From assembly GCF_000143885.2 (NCBI RefSeq), contig NC_018581.1, forward strand, positions 4,030,001-4,094,000: a stretch of DNA of 64,000 nt. Reading direction: 5' to 3'. This DNA comes from Gordonia sp. KTR9. GTDB taxonomy: Bacteria > Actinomycetota > Actinomycetes > Mycobacteriales > Mycobacteriaceae. A program made the translations under genes and the position numbers. Below the pieces are notes generated by a model. That model searched no databases and was not told the origin of the DNA. It saw only the letters and a program-made list of their open reading frames with translations. This document shows, piece after piece, positions 43,172-51,379 of the stretch (its first letter is position 1; each line of letters begins with the position of its first letter).

Positions 43172-43645
43172 CTACCGCGCGAACCAGGCCTCGGCGTTGC
43201 CGCTGAGCGCCTTCTCGATGCGCAGCGCGGACGTGTCGGTCAGATCCGACGGCAGTTCATCGGGTGCGAACCACGCGACGTCGGAGTTCTCGTCGTCGGC
43301 GGGCCGGGCATCGCCGTCGACGTACCGCGCGAGGAAGCAGACGTCGAGATAGCGGGTCTGGTCGCCGTTCGGGTAGGTGATCAGCGGAGTGACGTCGATA
43401 CTGGTCAGTCGGACGATCTCGGCGGTGACCGCGGTCTCCTCGCGTACCTCGCGCAGGGCGGCCCGCGCCGGTTCCTCACCCGGTTCGAGGACGCCGGACA
43501 CGACGGCCCACTGCCCGTTGTCGACGCGCCGGGTCAGCAGCACCCGCCCGGAGTCGTCGAGGACGACGACGCTGACGCCGGACAGCCAGAGTTCGCGGTG
43601 ACCGACCTGTGCTCGCAGATCGCGGATGAATTCGGGGATGGGCAC
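43172..43645 (-). CDS. NUDIX hydrolase
   Basis: A 157-residue pyrophosphohydrolase with a complete Nudix box GVLEPGEEPARAALREVREETAV (Gx5Ex7REUxEExGU with Ala/Val at the last positions). LSGVSVVVLDDSGRVLLTRR precedes it and WFAPDELPSDL follows. Substrate (nucleotide sugar, dinucleotide or oxidised nucleotide) is not determinable. GTG 43645 (VPIPEFIRDLRAQVG) is the likely start; GTG 43651 and codons up to 43762 are alternatives. It is divergent from the aminotransferase gene. Confidence 0.88.
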   Translation of the reverse strand: MPIPEFIRDLRAQVGHRELWLSGVSVVVLDDSGRVLLTRRVDNGQWAVVSGVLEPGEEPARAALREVREETAVTAEIVRLTSIDVTPLITYPNGDQTRYLDVCFLARYVDGDARPADDENSDVAWFAPDELPSDLTDTSALRIEKALSGNAEAWFAR

Positions 43646-43715
43646 CCCCACATCCTGCCCGTCGAGGTCGGAGATCGCCGGGTGGTGCGGGTCGGACCGC
43701 GAATTCCGCGCCGCG

Positions 43716-43721
43716 CACAAT
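43716..43721 (+). promoter_or_regulatory. Putative -10 hexamer of the aminotransferase gene (leaderless)
   Basis: CACAAT sits seven bases before ATG 43729, the leaderless spacing. The identical hexamer occurs six bases before the LuxR-type gene at 48137. Confidence 0.35.
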
Positions 43722-43728
43722 GTGACGC

Positions 43729-44925
43729 ATGAGGATCTCTCGACGCGCCGCAGGGATCGCACCGTTCCAGGCGATGGAGTTCGCGAAACGGGCCGCCGAA
43801 CTCGAGGCGGCCGGTCATTCCGTCGTGAAACTGAACATCGGCGAGCCCGACTTCGGGGCGCCGCCTGCGGTCCTCGCCGCGGCCCGCGAGGCGACCGGGC
43901 GGTCGCTGGCGTACACCGGCGCCCTCGGACTACCGGAATTGCGCGAGGCCATCGCGGACTTCTACGGCCACCATTTCGAGGCCCCGGTGGACCCGGCGCG
44001 GGTGGCGGTCACCGCGGGCGCGTCGGCGGCACTCCTGATGGCCTGCGCGGCACTGATCGACCCGGGCGACGAGGTCCTCATCGGCGACCCGTCCTATCCG
44101 TGCAACCGCCAGTTCGCACACGCCTTCGGCGCGCAGGTGAGGCTCCTGCCCACGACCCCCGCCAACCGGTTCCAGCTCACCACCGCCGAGGTCGACGAGG
44201 CGTGGACGGACTCCACCCGCGGGGTCATCGTGGCCACGCCGTCGAACCCCACCGGCACGTCGATGCCCTACGAAGAACTAGTGGCGATGTGCGACCTGGC
44301 TGCCGCGCGGGACGGATGGTCGATCGTCGACGAGATCTACCTCGGCCTGTCCGATCCCGCCGCGGACGGGAGGCCGCCGCGCAGCGTCCTGGCCACCGAG
44401 TCGCCAGGGATCGCCCAGACCGTGGTGGTCAACAGCTTCTCCAAGTACTTCGGGATGACCGGGTGGCGGCTGGGATGGTGCATCGTCCCCGACGAACTGG
44501 TGGGAGTGCTGGAACGGCTGGCGCAGAACTTCTACGTGTGCCCACCGACACCGTCGCAGTACGCGGCGATGGCGTGCTTCACCCCGGACTCGCTCGCGGT
44601 CGCCGAACACAACCGCCGCGAGTTCACGCGGCGCAGGCAACTCGTCGTCGACGGACTCGCCGACATCGGTCTCGATGTGCCGGTCATCCCCGACGGCGCG
44701 TTCTACGTCTATCTCGACGTCAGCTCCACCGGGTTGACGTCGACCGAGTTCTGCGACCGGGCGCTCGCCGAAGCCCACGTCGCCATGACCCCGGGCAATG
44801 ACTTCGGGGTCGCGGCCGCGGACCGATACGTCCGGCTGTCCTACGCCGCATCCACCGATGACCTGTCCCTCGCCCTCGAACGGCTTCGCACGTTCGTCGG
44901 CGCCGGTCGCGAACCACGTCGATGA
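43729..44925 (+). CDS. Class I/II PLP-dependent aminotransferase
   Basis: A 398-residue fold-type I aminotransferase. NIGEPDFGAPP, ATPSNPTGT and NSFSKYFGMTGWRLGW are diagnostic, with the PLP Schiff-base lysine at K239. LSYAASTDDL carries the carboxylate-binding region, with the Arg in YVRLSYA. It resembles aspartate/alanine-type enzymes; the amino-acid substrate is not assignable. Start ATG 43729 has a -10-like CACAAT seven bases upstream. Its stop overlaps an in-frame ATG of the next gene, so the two are probably cotranscribed. Confidence 0.9.
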   Translation: MRISRRAAGIAPFQAMEFAKRAAELEAAGHSVVKLNIGEPDFGAPPAVLAAAREATGRSLAYTGALGLPELREAIADFYGHHFEAPVDPARVAVTAGASAALLMACAALIDPGDEVLIGDPSYPCNRQFAHAFGAQVRLLPTTPANRFQLTTAEVDEAWTDSTRGVIVATPSNPTGTSMPYEELVAMCDLAAARDGWSIVDEIYLGLSDPAADGRPPRSVLATESPGIAQTVVVNSFSKYFGMTGWRLGWCIVPDELVGVLERLAQNFYVCPPTPSQYAAMACFTPDSLAVAEHNRREFTRRRQLVVDGLADIGLDVPVIPDGAFYVYLDVSSTGLTSTEFCDRALAEAHVAMTPGNDFGVAAADRYVRLSYAASTDDLSLALERLRTFVGAGREPRR

Positions 44926-44939
44926 GGAGAATCCGTCAC

Positions 44940-46151
44940 ATGAACACCCGACCCCCGGGCACCGTCCGTTCCGACCTCCTCGCCGAGGCGGTGGGTCCGA
45001 TCCTGGCGGCGCGCACCGAGGGCGATCCGCGGGTCCCGGGTGTGGTCGCGGGCGTGACGACCGACGAGGAGACGGTGTTCCTGGGCGCGGCCGGCGTACG
45101 TGCCCTCGACGACCCACAGCCGATGACCGTCGACTCGGTGTTCGCACTGTTCTCCGCGACCAAGGCGGTCACCGCGACGGTGGCGCTGCAGCTCGTCGAG
45201 GACGGGGACCTCGACCTCCACGCACCGGCGCGTTCCTATGTACCGGACATCGGCGAGCTGCAGGTGATCGAGGGCTTCGACGACGATGGCCGGCCCCGTC
45301 TCCGCCCGCCGGCGTCCGATGTCACGACACACCAGTTGCTCACGCACACCGCCGGTTTCGGCTACGACTTCTTCAACGAGACCTACCGCCGACTGACCTC
45401 GGACCACGGCGTGCCCGCCGTCGCCACGGCGACCGGGGCGTCACTGCGAACCCCCCTGCTGTTCGATCCCGGCACGAACTGGGAGTACGGCTCCGGCCTG
45501 GACTGGGTCGGACAGGTCATCGAGGCCGTCGCCGGGCGTCGACTCCGCGAGGTCATGCACGAGCGGGTCCTCGCCCCACTCGGCATGTCCGACACCGGAT
45601 TCGCGCTCTCCGACGACGCCCGGAGCAGACGTGCCGTCCTCCACATGCGCAAGCGGGGCGAGCTCGTGCCCAACCACCGGTGGGAACAGCCCGCCGACCC
45701 CGAGATCGACATGGGCGGGCAGGGCCTCTGGTCGACGGTCCCCGACTATCTGACGTTCCTGCGGATGTGGTTGCGCGGCGGCCGATCCGACGGCGGCGAG
45801 CAGATCCTGCGCCCCGACACCGTCGAGCTCGCGCTACGCAATCAGATCGGGGACCTCGCCGTCAGACGACTCCCCGGCGTGATACTGCCGTTGAGTCACG
45901 ACGTCGAATTCTTCCCCGGCACACCGAAATCGTGGTCGTACCCGTTCATGATCAACGATGCCGACGCGCCTACCGGGCGCCCGGCCGGGTCCCAGTCGTG
46001 GGCCGGGCTGGCCAACCTCTACTACTGGATCGATCCCCACACCCGGCTCGGCGGCTTCTGGGCGACGCAGATCTTCCCGTTCTTCGATCCTGCGTCGGTC
46101 GACGGATACCTCGACTTCGAAGCCGCCACGTACCGGGCCCTGACGGACTGA
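44940..46151 (+). CDS. Serine beta-lactamase-fold hydrolase/esterase
   Basis: A 403-residue class C beta-lactamase-type protein (EstB-like). The nucleophile motif is S72-A-T-K75 (FSATKAVT). The second motif is near YGSGLDWVG, and HLLTHTAGFGYD-type residues (HQLLTHTAGF) are typical of the esterase subgroup. No signal peptide is visible, so it is more likely a cytoplasmic esterase or peptidase than an antibiotic-resistance enzyme. ATG 44940 with GAGGAG upstream is preferred; ATG 44922 overlaps the previous stop (ATGA) and is possible. It follows the aminotransferase gene directly. Confidence 0.88.
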   Translation: MNTRPPGTVRSDLLAEAVGPILAARTEGDPRVPGVVAGVTTDEETVFLGAAGVRALDDPQPMTVDSVFALFSATKAVTATVALQLVEDGDLDLHAPARSYVPDIGELQVIEGFDDDGRPRLRPPASDVTTHQLLTHTAGFGYDFFNETYRRLTSDHGVPAVATATGASLRTPLLFDPGTNWEYGSGLDWVGQVIEAVAGRRLREVMHERVLAPLGMSDTGFALSDDARSRRAVLHMRKRGELVPNHRWEQPADPEIDMGGQGLWSTVPDYLTFLRMWLRGGRSDGGEQILRPDTVELALRNQIGDLAVRRLPGVILPLSHDVEFFPGTPKSWSYPFMINDADAPTGRPAGSQSWAGLANLYYWIDPHTRLGGFWATQIFPFFDPASVDGYLDFEAATYRALTD

Positions 46152-46345
46152 CCTCGCGGGGTGACCGTTGACCGTGATGAACTCCAGTCACATTCGTTGT
46201 CGGAAAATGTGGTGAACAGTGGTGATTCTGGGTTCGCTCGAACTGGTGGGGAATCGCTTCTGGGGCAAGTCTGTGGCCAGTCGGACGTGAGAGACAGTTA
46301 CCGGTTTGGGAGTCACGTCACCAAGTGGCTTCGACTCGGCTCCTC

Positions 46346-46520
46346 GCTTCGCTCGGTGCCGGCTCAACCAGCGGGGGGTCGGGTGCCGGCTCAACCAGCG
46401 GGGGGTCGGGCGCGGGCTCAACCACCAGCGGGGGGTCGAACACCGCGTCAACCAGCGGGAGTTCGACGGCAGCTCACCAGCGGGGGTCGCTTCGCTCGGT
46501 ACCGGCTCAATCAGCGGGGT
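46346..46520. repeat. Degenerate tandem array, about six units of GGCTCAACCAGCGGGG
   Basis: Units containing GCTCAACCAGCGGGG recur near 46361, 46388 (exact 27-base period), 46414, 46445, 46469 and 46504. The first and last units share the flank TCGCTTCGCTCGGT, so the array may have grown from one REP-like element bounded by those ends. Confidence 0.75.
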
Positions 46521-46542
46521 CGGGTCGACTGACCGCCGCCCC

Positions 46543-46580
46543 CCCAGAATTCTGGGACGCTCGCGGGCCCAGAACTCTGG
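46543..46580. promoter_or_regulatory. Paired palindromes upstream of the FAD oxidase
   Basis: CCCAGAATTCTGGG (46543-46556) is a perfect palindrome; CCAGAACTCTGG (46569-46580) repeats it with one mismatch, with centres 25 bases apart. The arrangement resembles a double operator about 140 bases before the FAD oxidase start. Confidence 0.55.
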
Positions 46581-46720
46581 CGCGCGGATTTCCCGCGTTC
46601 GAGGGATGGCGGGAACAAAAGGGGCTCAGCCATTCTGAGTCCCATGGAGCAGCCGGTCCCGGCGCTCCACCGACACACGCACAGCGTTCATCCGCACGTC
46701 CCGATCCCGAAGGAATCATC

Positions 46721-48103
46721 GTGTCCATCACCTCCGAACCCATCGACTCCACCGACTTCGACGCCCTGCTGTCCGCGGTCGCCGGCCCTGTCCTCACCGC
46801 GACCGACGAGGGCTACACGGGCGAACTGTCCGGCTTCAACCTCGCGGCGATCCCGGCGGCCGACGTGGTCGTCGGTGCGACGAATGCCGCCGACGTCGCC
46901 GCCGCCGTGCGGTACGCGCGCTCCAACGGATTGCGTGTCAGCGCGCGGGCCACCGGGCACGGTTCGCCCATCGAGGGCCGCGGCACGGTGGTCGTCACCA
47001 CCTCTCGGATGACCGAGATCAGCGTCGACCCGGTCACCAGGACCGCTCGCGTCGGCGCCGGCGTGCGGTGGCGCGACGTGGCCGCGGCGACCGCGCCACA
47101 CGGCCTCACCGGGCTCGTCGGCTCCTCGTCGTCGGTGGGCGTCGTCGGGTACACGCTCGGCGGTGGCCTGAGTCCCCTCGGTCGGCAATTCGGTTACGCC
47201 GCCGACCATGTCCGGTCGATCGAGCTCGTCACGGCCGACGGAATCGTCCGCACGGTCGACGCGTCCGCGGGTTCGGACCTGTTCTGGGCACTGCTCGGCG
47301 GACGCGACGGCTTCGGCATCGTCACCGCACTCGAGTTCGAATTGTTCGATCTGCCCACGGTCTACGGCGGCGGGATCTTCTTCGCCGGTTCGTCGGCGGG
47401 CGACGTCCTGCATGCGTGGCGTGAGTGGGCACCGACCCTGCCCGAGGAGGCCGGCACCTCGGTGGCCATCCTCCGGCTTCCGCCGGACCCCAACCTGCCC
47501 CCGCCCCTGCAGGGCCAACTCGCCGTCCACGTGCGTTACACGCACACCGGCGACCCGGCCACCGCGGCCGCGCTGCTGGCGCCGATGCGATCGGCGGGGC
47601 CGGTCCTGCTCGAGAACGTCGACGTCCTGCCGACCGCCGCGCTCGACGCGGTGCACATGGACCCGCCCGGCCCGATGCCGAGCGCTGAACGCGGCTGCCT
47701 GCTCACCGGTTTCCCGGCGTCGGCCGTGGACGCATTGCTCGCGGTCGCCGGCCCCCAGGTGGCGAGCCCGCTGGCCATCGTCGAGATCCGACTCCTCGGC
47801 GGCCGGTTGCGGGCGCCGCAACGAGTGCCCAACGCCGTCGTCGGTCGCGAGGGCGCGTTCTCCGTCATCGCCATCGGCGTGCCCGCGGGCCCGTTGGGTG
47901 ACCAGGTCGGGGAGCATCTCGCCGCCGTGAACGAGGCGCTTGCCGCCCACTCGTGCGGAGCTCTGCTGAACTTCTCCGGGCGGACCGCCGCCGAACGCGA
48001 CGCGCTCTGGTCGGCAGACCAGCGAACCCGGTTGGAGACCATCCGCCGGCGGCACGATCCGACCGGCGTCCTCCGACCGGGCGACCCCACTATTGTGGGA
48101 TAG
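46721..48103 (+). CDS. FAD-dependent oxidoreductase (berberine-bridge/6-hydroxynicotine oxidase type)
   Basis: A 460-residue PCMH-fold flavoprotein. VSARATGHGSPIEGRGTVVV (the GHG region that can carry covalent FAD), GVRWRDVAAAT, GYTLGGGLSPLGRQFG and the C-terminal LNFSG segment are characteristic. The BBE-type C-terminus is shortened. Substrate unknown. GTG 46721 (VSITSEPIDSTDF) with AAGGA upstream is the start; the frame is open to 46325 through the repeat array but that part is not protein-like. It lies 33 bases before the LuxR regulator and near the prm operon, so a role in the same metabolism is possible but unproven. Confidence 0.82.
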   Translation: MSITSEPIDSTDFDALLSAVAGPVLTATDEGYTGELSGFNLAAIPAADVVVGATNAADVAAAVRYARSNGLRVSARATGHGSPIEGRGTVVVTTSRMTEISVDPVTRTARVGAGVRWRDVAAATAPHGLTGLVGSSSSVGVVGYTLGGGLSPLGRQFGYAADHVRSIELVTADGIVRTVDASAGSDLFWALLGGRDGFGIVTALEFELFDLPTVYGGGIFFAGSSAGDVLHAWREWAPTLPEEAGTSVAILRLPPDPNLPPPLQGQLAVHVRYTHTGDPATAAALLAPMRSAGPVLLENVDVLPTAALDAVHMDPPGPMPSAERGCLLTGFPASAVDALLAVAGPQVASPLAIVEIRLLGGRLRAPQRVPNAVVGREGAFSVIAIGVPAGPLGDQVGEHLAAVNEALAAHSCGALLNFSGRTAAERDALWSADQRTRLETIRRRHDPTGVLRPGDPTIVG

Positions 48104-48124
48104 ACATCCGCCGCAGCTCACGGC

Positions 48125-48130
48125 CACAAT
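48125..48130 (+). promoter_or_regulatory. Putative -10 hexamer of the LuxR-type regulator gene
   Basis: CACAAT lies six bases before ATG 48137 (leaderless spacing). The start codon also lies in the right arm of an 8-bp inverted repeat CATCCGCC (48105-48112)/GGCGGATG (48132-48139), which brackets this hexamer and could be an autoregulatory operator. Confidence 0.4.
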
Positions 48131-48136
48131 TGGCGG

Positions 48137-49306
48137 ATGACATCGAGTCTGACCGCCGAGCGTGTGCGTCGCGACATCGAGGTCGTGGCCCACGCCGGCC
48201 TCGGTCTCGACGACTTCTTCGCCGAAACCGTCGCGTCGCTGCGCCGCGCGGTGCCGGTCGACGCGGTCTGCATCGGCACCTTCGATCCCAACACCGTGCT
48301 GCTCACCAGCGCCCGCAAATACGGTTCGCTTCTCGGCGAGGATCACCGGGATCCGGACTGGGGGCTCCTCGAATACGGGCAGGTCGAGCCGTCGGCGTTC
48401 CGGGAGATGGTTTCCGCCAAGCGTGACGCGGTCGGACTCAATCTGCTCAACCGGGGCGCAACCGAACGGTCGAACCGGATGTCGCAGTTGATGATTCCCG
48501 CATACTGCTTCCACGACGAGGCCCGGCTCGTGTTGCGGGACGGCGATCGGGCGTGGGCCGGGATCGCGATGTTCCGCAGCGGCGCGGGGTGCCGGCCGTT
48601 CGATGCGGACGAGGTCGCCTTCCTGGGATCGCTCTCCCGCACCCTCGCCTACGGCGTACGCGTGGGGTTGTTGAGCAGTGTGGTGAGCGGGCCCGAGCGA
48701 AGCGGACCGAGCGTGTCACCGGCGGCGGGTCACGGCCCGGCGGTGCTCATCATCGACCGCAACAACGAGATCGTCCAGATGAGTGCCGGGAGCCAGGAAC
48801 GCATCGCCGACCTCGCGTCCGGCCCGAACGGCGCGGCGGTGATGAACCCGATCTACGGCCTGATCGGGGCCGCACGCCGCTACGGCTCGGGTGAGTCCAC
48901 CGTTCCGCCGCGTCTGCGGGTGCGGGGCGCCTCGGGCATGTGGCTCGTCATCCACGCATCTCCCCTGTCGTCGGCCGACGGCCGTGTGGGCGAGGTCGTG
49001 GTGACGATCGAGGAAGCGCGTCCGCCCGAGATCATCCCGCTGGTCGTCGAGGCGTTCGGACTCACCGCCCGCGAGCGTGACGTCACCCAAATGGTGCTGC
49101 AGAGTGTGGCCACCAAGGACATCGCCACCGCCCTGCACGTGTCGGCCTACACGGTGCAGGATCACCTGAAATCCATCTTCGACAAGGCCGGCGTCCGCAG
49201 CAGACGCGAACTGATCGCGCGGATCTACTTCGACCAGTACGCCCAGCGCCTCAACGATCCGCTGTTGCCGTCCGGGTCGTTCGCGTCCTCCGACAGCGAG
49301 CGGTAG
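48137..49306 (+). CDS. GAF-domain LuxR-family transcriptional regulator beside prmA
   Basis: A 389-residue regulator: an N-terminal GAF-like sensory domain (about 15-180), a PAS-like middle (about 205-300: AVLIIDRNNEIVQMS), and a C-terminal LuxR HTH (about 310-375: GLTARERDVTQMVLQSVATK, VSAYTVQDHLKSIFDKAGVRSR). It has no receiver domain, so it would respond to a small ligand rather than phosphorylation. It is transcribed toward prmA and ends about 160 bases before it, with a perfect GTCTCAC-A-GTGAGAC palindrome between them, making it a candidate regulator of propane oxidation. A linker near 48686-48710 (PERSGPSVS) has a REP-like nucleotide sequence. Confidence 0.82.
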   Translation: MTSSLTAERVRRDIEVVAHAGLGLDDFFAETVASLRRAVPVDAVCIGTFDPNTVLLTSARKYGSLLGEDHRDPDWGLLEYGQVEPSAFREMVSAKRDAVGLNLLNRGATERSNRMSQLMIPAYCFHDEARLVLRDGDRAWAGIAMFRSGAGCRPFDADEVAFLGSLSRTLAYGVRVGLLSSVVSGPERSGPSVSPAAGHGPAVLIIDRNNEIVQMSAGSQERIADLASGPNGAAVMNPIYGLIGAARRYGSGESTVPPRLRVRGASGMWLVIHASPLSSADGRVGEVVVTIEEARPPEIIPLVVEAFGLTARERDVTQMVLQSVATKDIATALHVSAYTVQDHLKSIFDKAGVRSRRELIARIYFDQYAQRLNDPLLPSGSFASSDSER

Positions 49307-49366
49307 CAGCCCCTCCCCACTCCGGACCCGTCCCGTGCACACCGCACGTGGCGGCTTCTTTTCGTC

Positions 49367-49401
49367 GTCTCACAGTGAGACGTTTGTAATCCACGTCACA
49401 G
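49367..49401 (+). promoter_or_regulatory. prm operon control region
   Basis: A perfect inverted repeat GTCTCAC-A-GTGAGAC (49367-49381) is followed by TCACAG at 49396-49401. GTGAGACGT plus TCACAG also occurs before the NtrC-type regulator gene (59092-59109). No sigma-54 -24/-12 element (TGGC-N-TTGC) is visible and I could not identify a confident -10. A small hairpin GCCGGC-AATCC-GCCGGC (49433-49449) lies in the leader just before the prmA ribosome site. Confidence 0.6.
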
Positions 49402-49470
49402 GGTTGTATCGAAGGCGCTCCAGTCCATGCGGGCCGGCAATCCGCCGGCTCTCCACCGAGGAGGCGCACT

Positions 49471-51108
49471 TTGAGCAGGCAGAGCTTGACAAAAGCCCAT
49501 GCGAAGATCACCGAGTTGTCCTGGGAGCCCACCTTCGCCACCCCGGCCACCCGGTTCGGTACCGACTACACCTTCGAGAAGGCCCCCAAAAAGGACCCGC
49601 TCAAGCAGATCATGCGGTCGTACTTCCCGATGGAGGAAGAGAAGGACAATCGCGTGTACGGCGCCATGGACGGCGCCATCCGCGGCAACATGTTCCGCCA
49701 GGTGCAGGAACGCTGGCTGGAATGGCAGAAGCTGTTCCTGTCGATCATCCCGTTCCCCGAGATCTCCGCGGCTCGCGCGATGCCGATGGCCATCGACGCC
49801 GTCCCCAATCCCGAGATCCACAACGGCCTGGCCGTGCAGATGATCGACGAGGTTCGTCACTCGACGATCCAGATGAACCTCAAGAAGCTGTACATGAACA
49901 ACTACATCGACCCGGCCGGCTTCGACATCACCGAGAAGGCGTTCGCCAACAACTACGCCGGCACCATCGGTCGCCAGTTCGGCGAGGGTTTCATCACCGG
50001 CGACGCCATCACCGCGGCCAACATCTACTTGACCGTCGTCGCCGAAACAGCCTTCACCAACACTCTTTTCGTCGCCATGCCCGACGAGGCCGCCGCCAAT
50101 GGCGACTATCTGCTGCCCACCGTGTTCCACTCCGTCCAGTCCGACGAGTCGCGACACATCTCCAACGGCTACTCGATCCTGCTCATGGCACTCGCCGACG
50201 AGCGCAATCGTCCGCTGCTGGAGCGGGACCTGCGCTACGCGTGGTGGAACAACCACTGTGTCGTCGACGCGGCCATCGGCACCTTCATCGAGTACGGCAC
50301 CAAGGACCGTCGCAAGGACCGCGAGAGCTACGCCGAGATGTGGCGTCGTTGGATCTACGACGACTACTACCGCAGTTACCTTCTGCCGCTGGAGAAGTAC
50401 GGGCTCACCATCCCGCACGACCTCGTCGAAGAGGCGTGGAACCGGATCACCAACAAGCACTACGTGCATGAGGTCGCCCGCTTCTTCGCCACCGGTTGGC
50501 CGGTCAACTACTGGCGCATCGACGCCATGACCGACAAGGACTTCGAGTGGTTCGAGGAGAAGTACCCAGGCTGGTACAACAAGTTCGGCAAGTGGTGGGA
50601 GAACTACAACCGTCTCGCCTACCCCGGCCGCAACAAGCCGATCGCCTTCGAAGAGGTGGGCTACGAGTACCCGCACCGGTGCTGGACCTGCATGGTCCCG
50701 GCACTCATCCGCGAGGACATGGTGGTCGACAAGGTCGACGGCCAGTGGCGGACCTATTGTTCCGAGACCTGTCACTGGACCGACGCGGTCGCCTTCCGCG
50801 GTGAGTACGAGGGCCGCGAGACACCGAACATGGGCCGTCTCACCGGGTTCCGCGAATGGGAGACCCTGCACCACGGCAAGGATCTCGCCGACATCATCGA
50901 GGACCTGGGATACGTCCGCGACGACGGCAAGACCCTGATCCCGCAGCCGCACCTCGACCTGGACCCGAAGAAGATGTGGACACTCGACGACGTTCGGGGC
51001 AACGTCTTCAACAGCCCGAACGTGCTGCTCAACGAGATGTCCGACGAGGAACGGGACGCCCACATCGCGGCCTACCGCGCCAACACCAACGGGGCCGTAC
51101 CGGCCTGA
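49471..51108 (+). CDS. prmA: Propane monooxygenase hydroxylase large (alpha) subunit
   Basis: A 545-residue soluble diiron monooxygenase alpha subunit. The six iron ligands are E97, E127, H130, E192, E226 and H229 (DEVRH and DESRH motifs). Their spacing (30, 3, 62, 34, 3) is the same as in methane monooxygenase MmoX. With PrmC it forms the hydroxylase that oxidises propane, in Gordonia mainly to 2-propanol, using O2 and electrons from PrmB. The start TTG 49471 is supported by GAGGAGG upstream. The related MimA acts on propane, phenol and acetone, so substrate range could be wider. Confidence 0.95.
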   Translation: MSRQSLTKAHAKITELSWEPTFATPATRFGTDYTFEKAPKKDPLKQIMRSYFPMEEEKDNRVYGAMDGAIRGNMFRQVQERWLEWQKLFLSIIPFPEISAARAMPMAIDAVPNPEIHNGLAVQMIDEVRHSTIQMNLKKLYMNNYIDPAGFDITEKAFANNYAGTIGRQFGEGFITGDAITAANIYLTVVAETAFTNTLFVAMPDEAAANGDYLLPTVFHSVQSDESRHISNGYSILLMALADERNRPLLERDLRYAWWNNHCVVDAAIGTFIEYGTKDRRKDRESYAEMWRRWIYDDYYRSYLLPLEKYGLTIPHDLVEEAWNRITNKHYVHEVARFFATGWPVNYWRIDAMTDKDFEWFEEKYPGWYNKFGKWWENYNRLAYPGRNKPIAFEEVGYEYPHRCWTCMVPALIREDMVVDKVDGQWRTYCSETCHWTDAVAFRGEYEGRETPNMGRLTGFREWETLHHGKDLADIIEDLGYVRDDGKTLIPQPHLDLDPKKMWTLDDVRGNVFNSPNVLLNEMSDEERDAHIAAYRANTNGAVPA

Positions 51109-51116
51109 GTCGCGTC

Positions 51117-51350
51117 GACCCTTCGTGACGCGCTCTCCGCAAGCTCCGAGCGCTCCTCAGGGAGCGGGTGGATGTCCCGCACGCTCCGAGCGCTCCTCAG
51201 GGAGCGAGTGGATGTCCCGCACGCTCCGAGCGCTCCTCAGGGAGCGGAAGGGGACGCGCTCTCCGCAAGCTCCGAGCGCTCCTCAGGGAGCGAGTGGATG
51301 TCCCGCAAGCCATTCACTGCTCCCTGAGGAGCGGAGCGTCACGAAGGGTC
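51117..51350. repeat. REP-like array between prmA and prmB
   Basis: Four direct copies of a unit containing GCTCCGAGCGCTCCTCAGGG begin near 51143, 51183, 51223 and 51268, and one inverted copy closes the element near 51318-51337. The whole is bounded by a 15-bp perfect inverted repeat, GACCCTTCGTGACGC (51117-51131) and its complement (51336-51350). It fills almost the whole 271-bp gap between the two cistrons. Each unit contains a GCTCC/GGAGC hairpin, so the mRNA here must be highly structured. Confidence 0.9.
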
Positions 51351-51379
51351 CTCGCACCCGAGTTCGAACTGGAGACACC

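Larger units (their letters stand above)
46152..46720. other. 569-bp gap with repeats and palindromes before the FAD oxidase
   Basis: No gene is supported; long open frames on both strands here arise from the repeats. From left to right it holds a plain lower-GC stretch (46152-46345), a degenerate tandem array (46346-46520), two 12-bp palindromes (46543-46580), and an inverted repeat TTCCCGC/GCGGGAA (46590-46615). The last sits just before the FAD oxidase leader. Confidence 0.7.

Noticed and set aside
46188..46451. Reading frame on the minus strand through the tandem array
   Set aside because: Its Arg/Pro/Trp-rich repeats are a by-product of the GGCTCAACCAGCGGGG units.
46325..46720. N-terminal extension of the FAD oxidase through the repeat array
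   Set aside because: Low-complexity Gly/Ser sequence from the repeats; the family-like protein starts at GTG 46721 after AAGGA.
48680..48715. REP-like sequence inside the LuxR gene as a disrupting insertion
   Set aside because: It stays in frame, encodes a short linker between domains, and the protein on both sides is intact, so the gene is not broken.
49306..49470. Sigma-54 promoter for prmA, expected from the NtrC-type regulator
   Set aside because: No TGGC-N-TTGC type -24/-12 element is present, and the regulator lacks the sigma-54 contact loop.
51117..51350. CRISPR array
   Set aside because: Units are contiguous, partly inverted and separated by repeated rather than unique sequence, and no cas genes are in the window.
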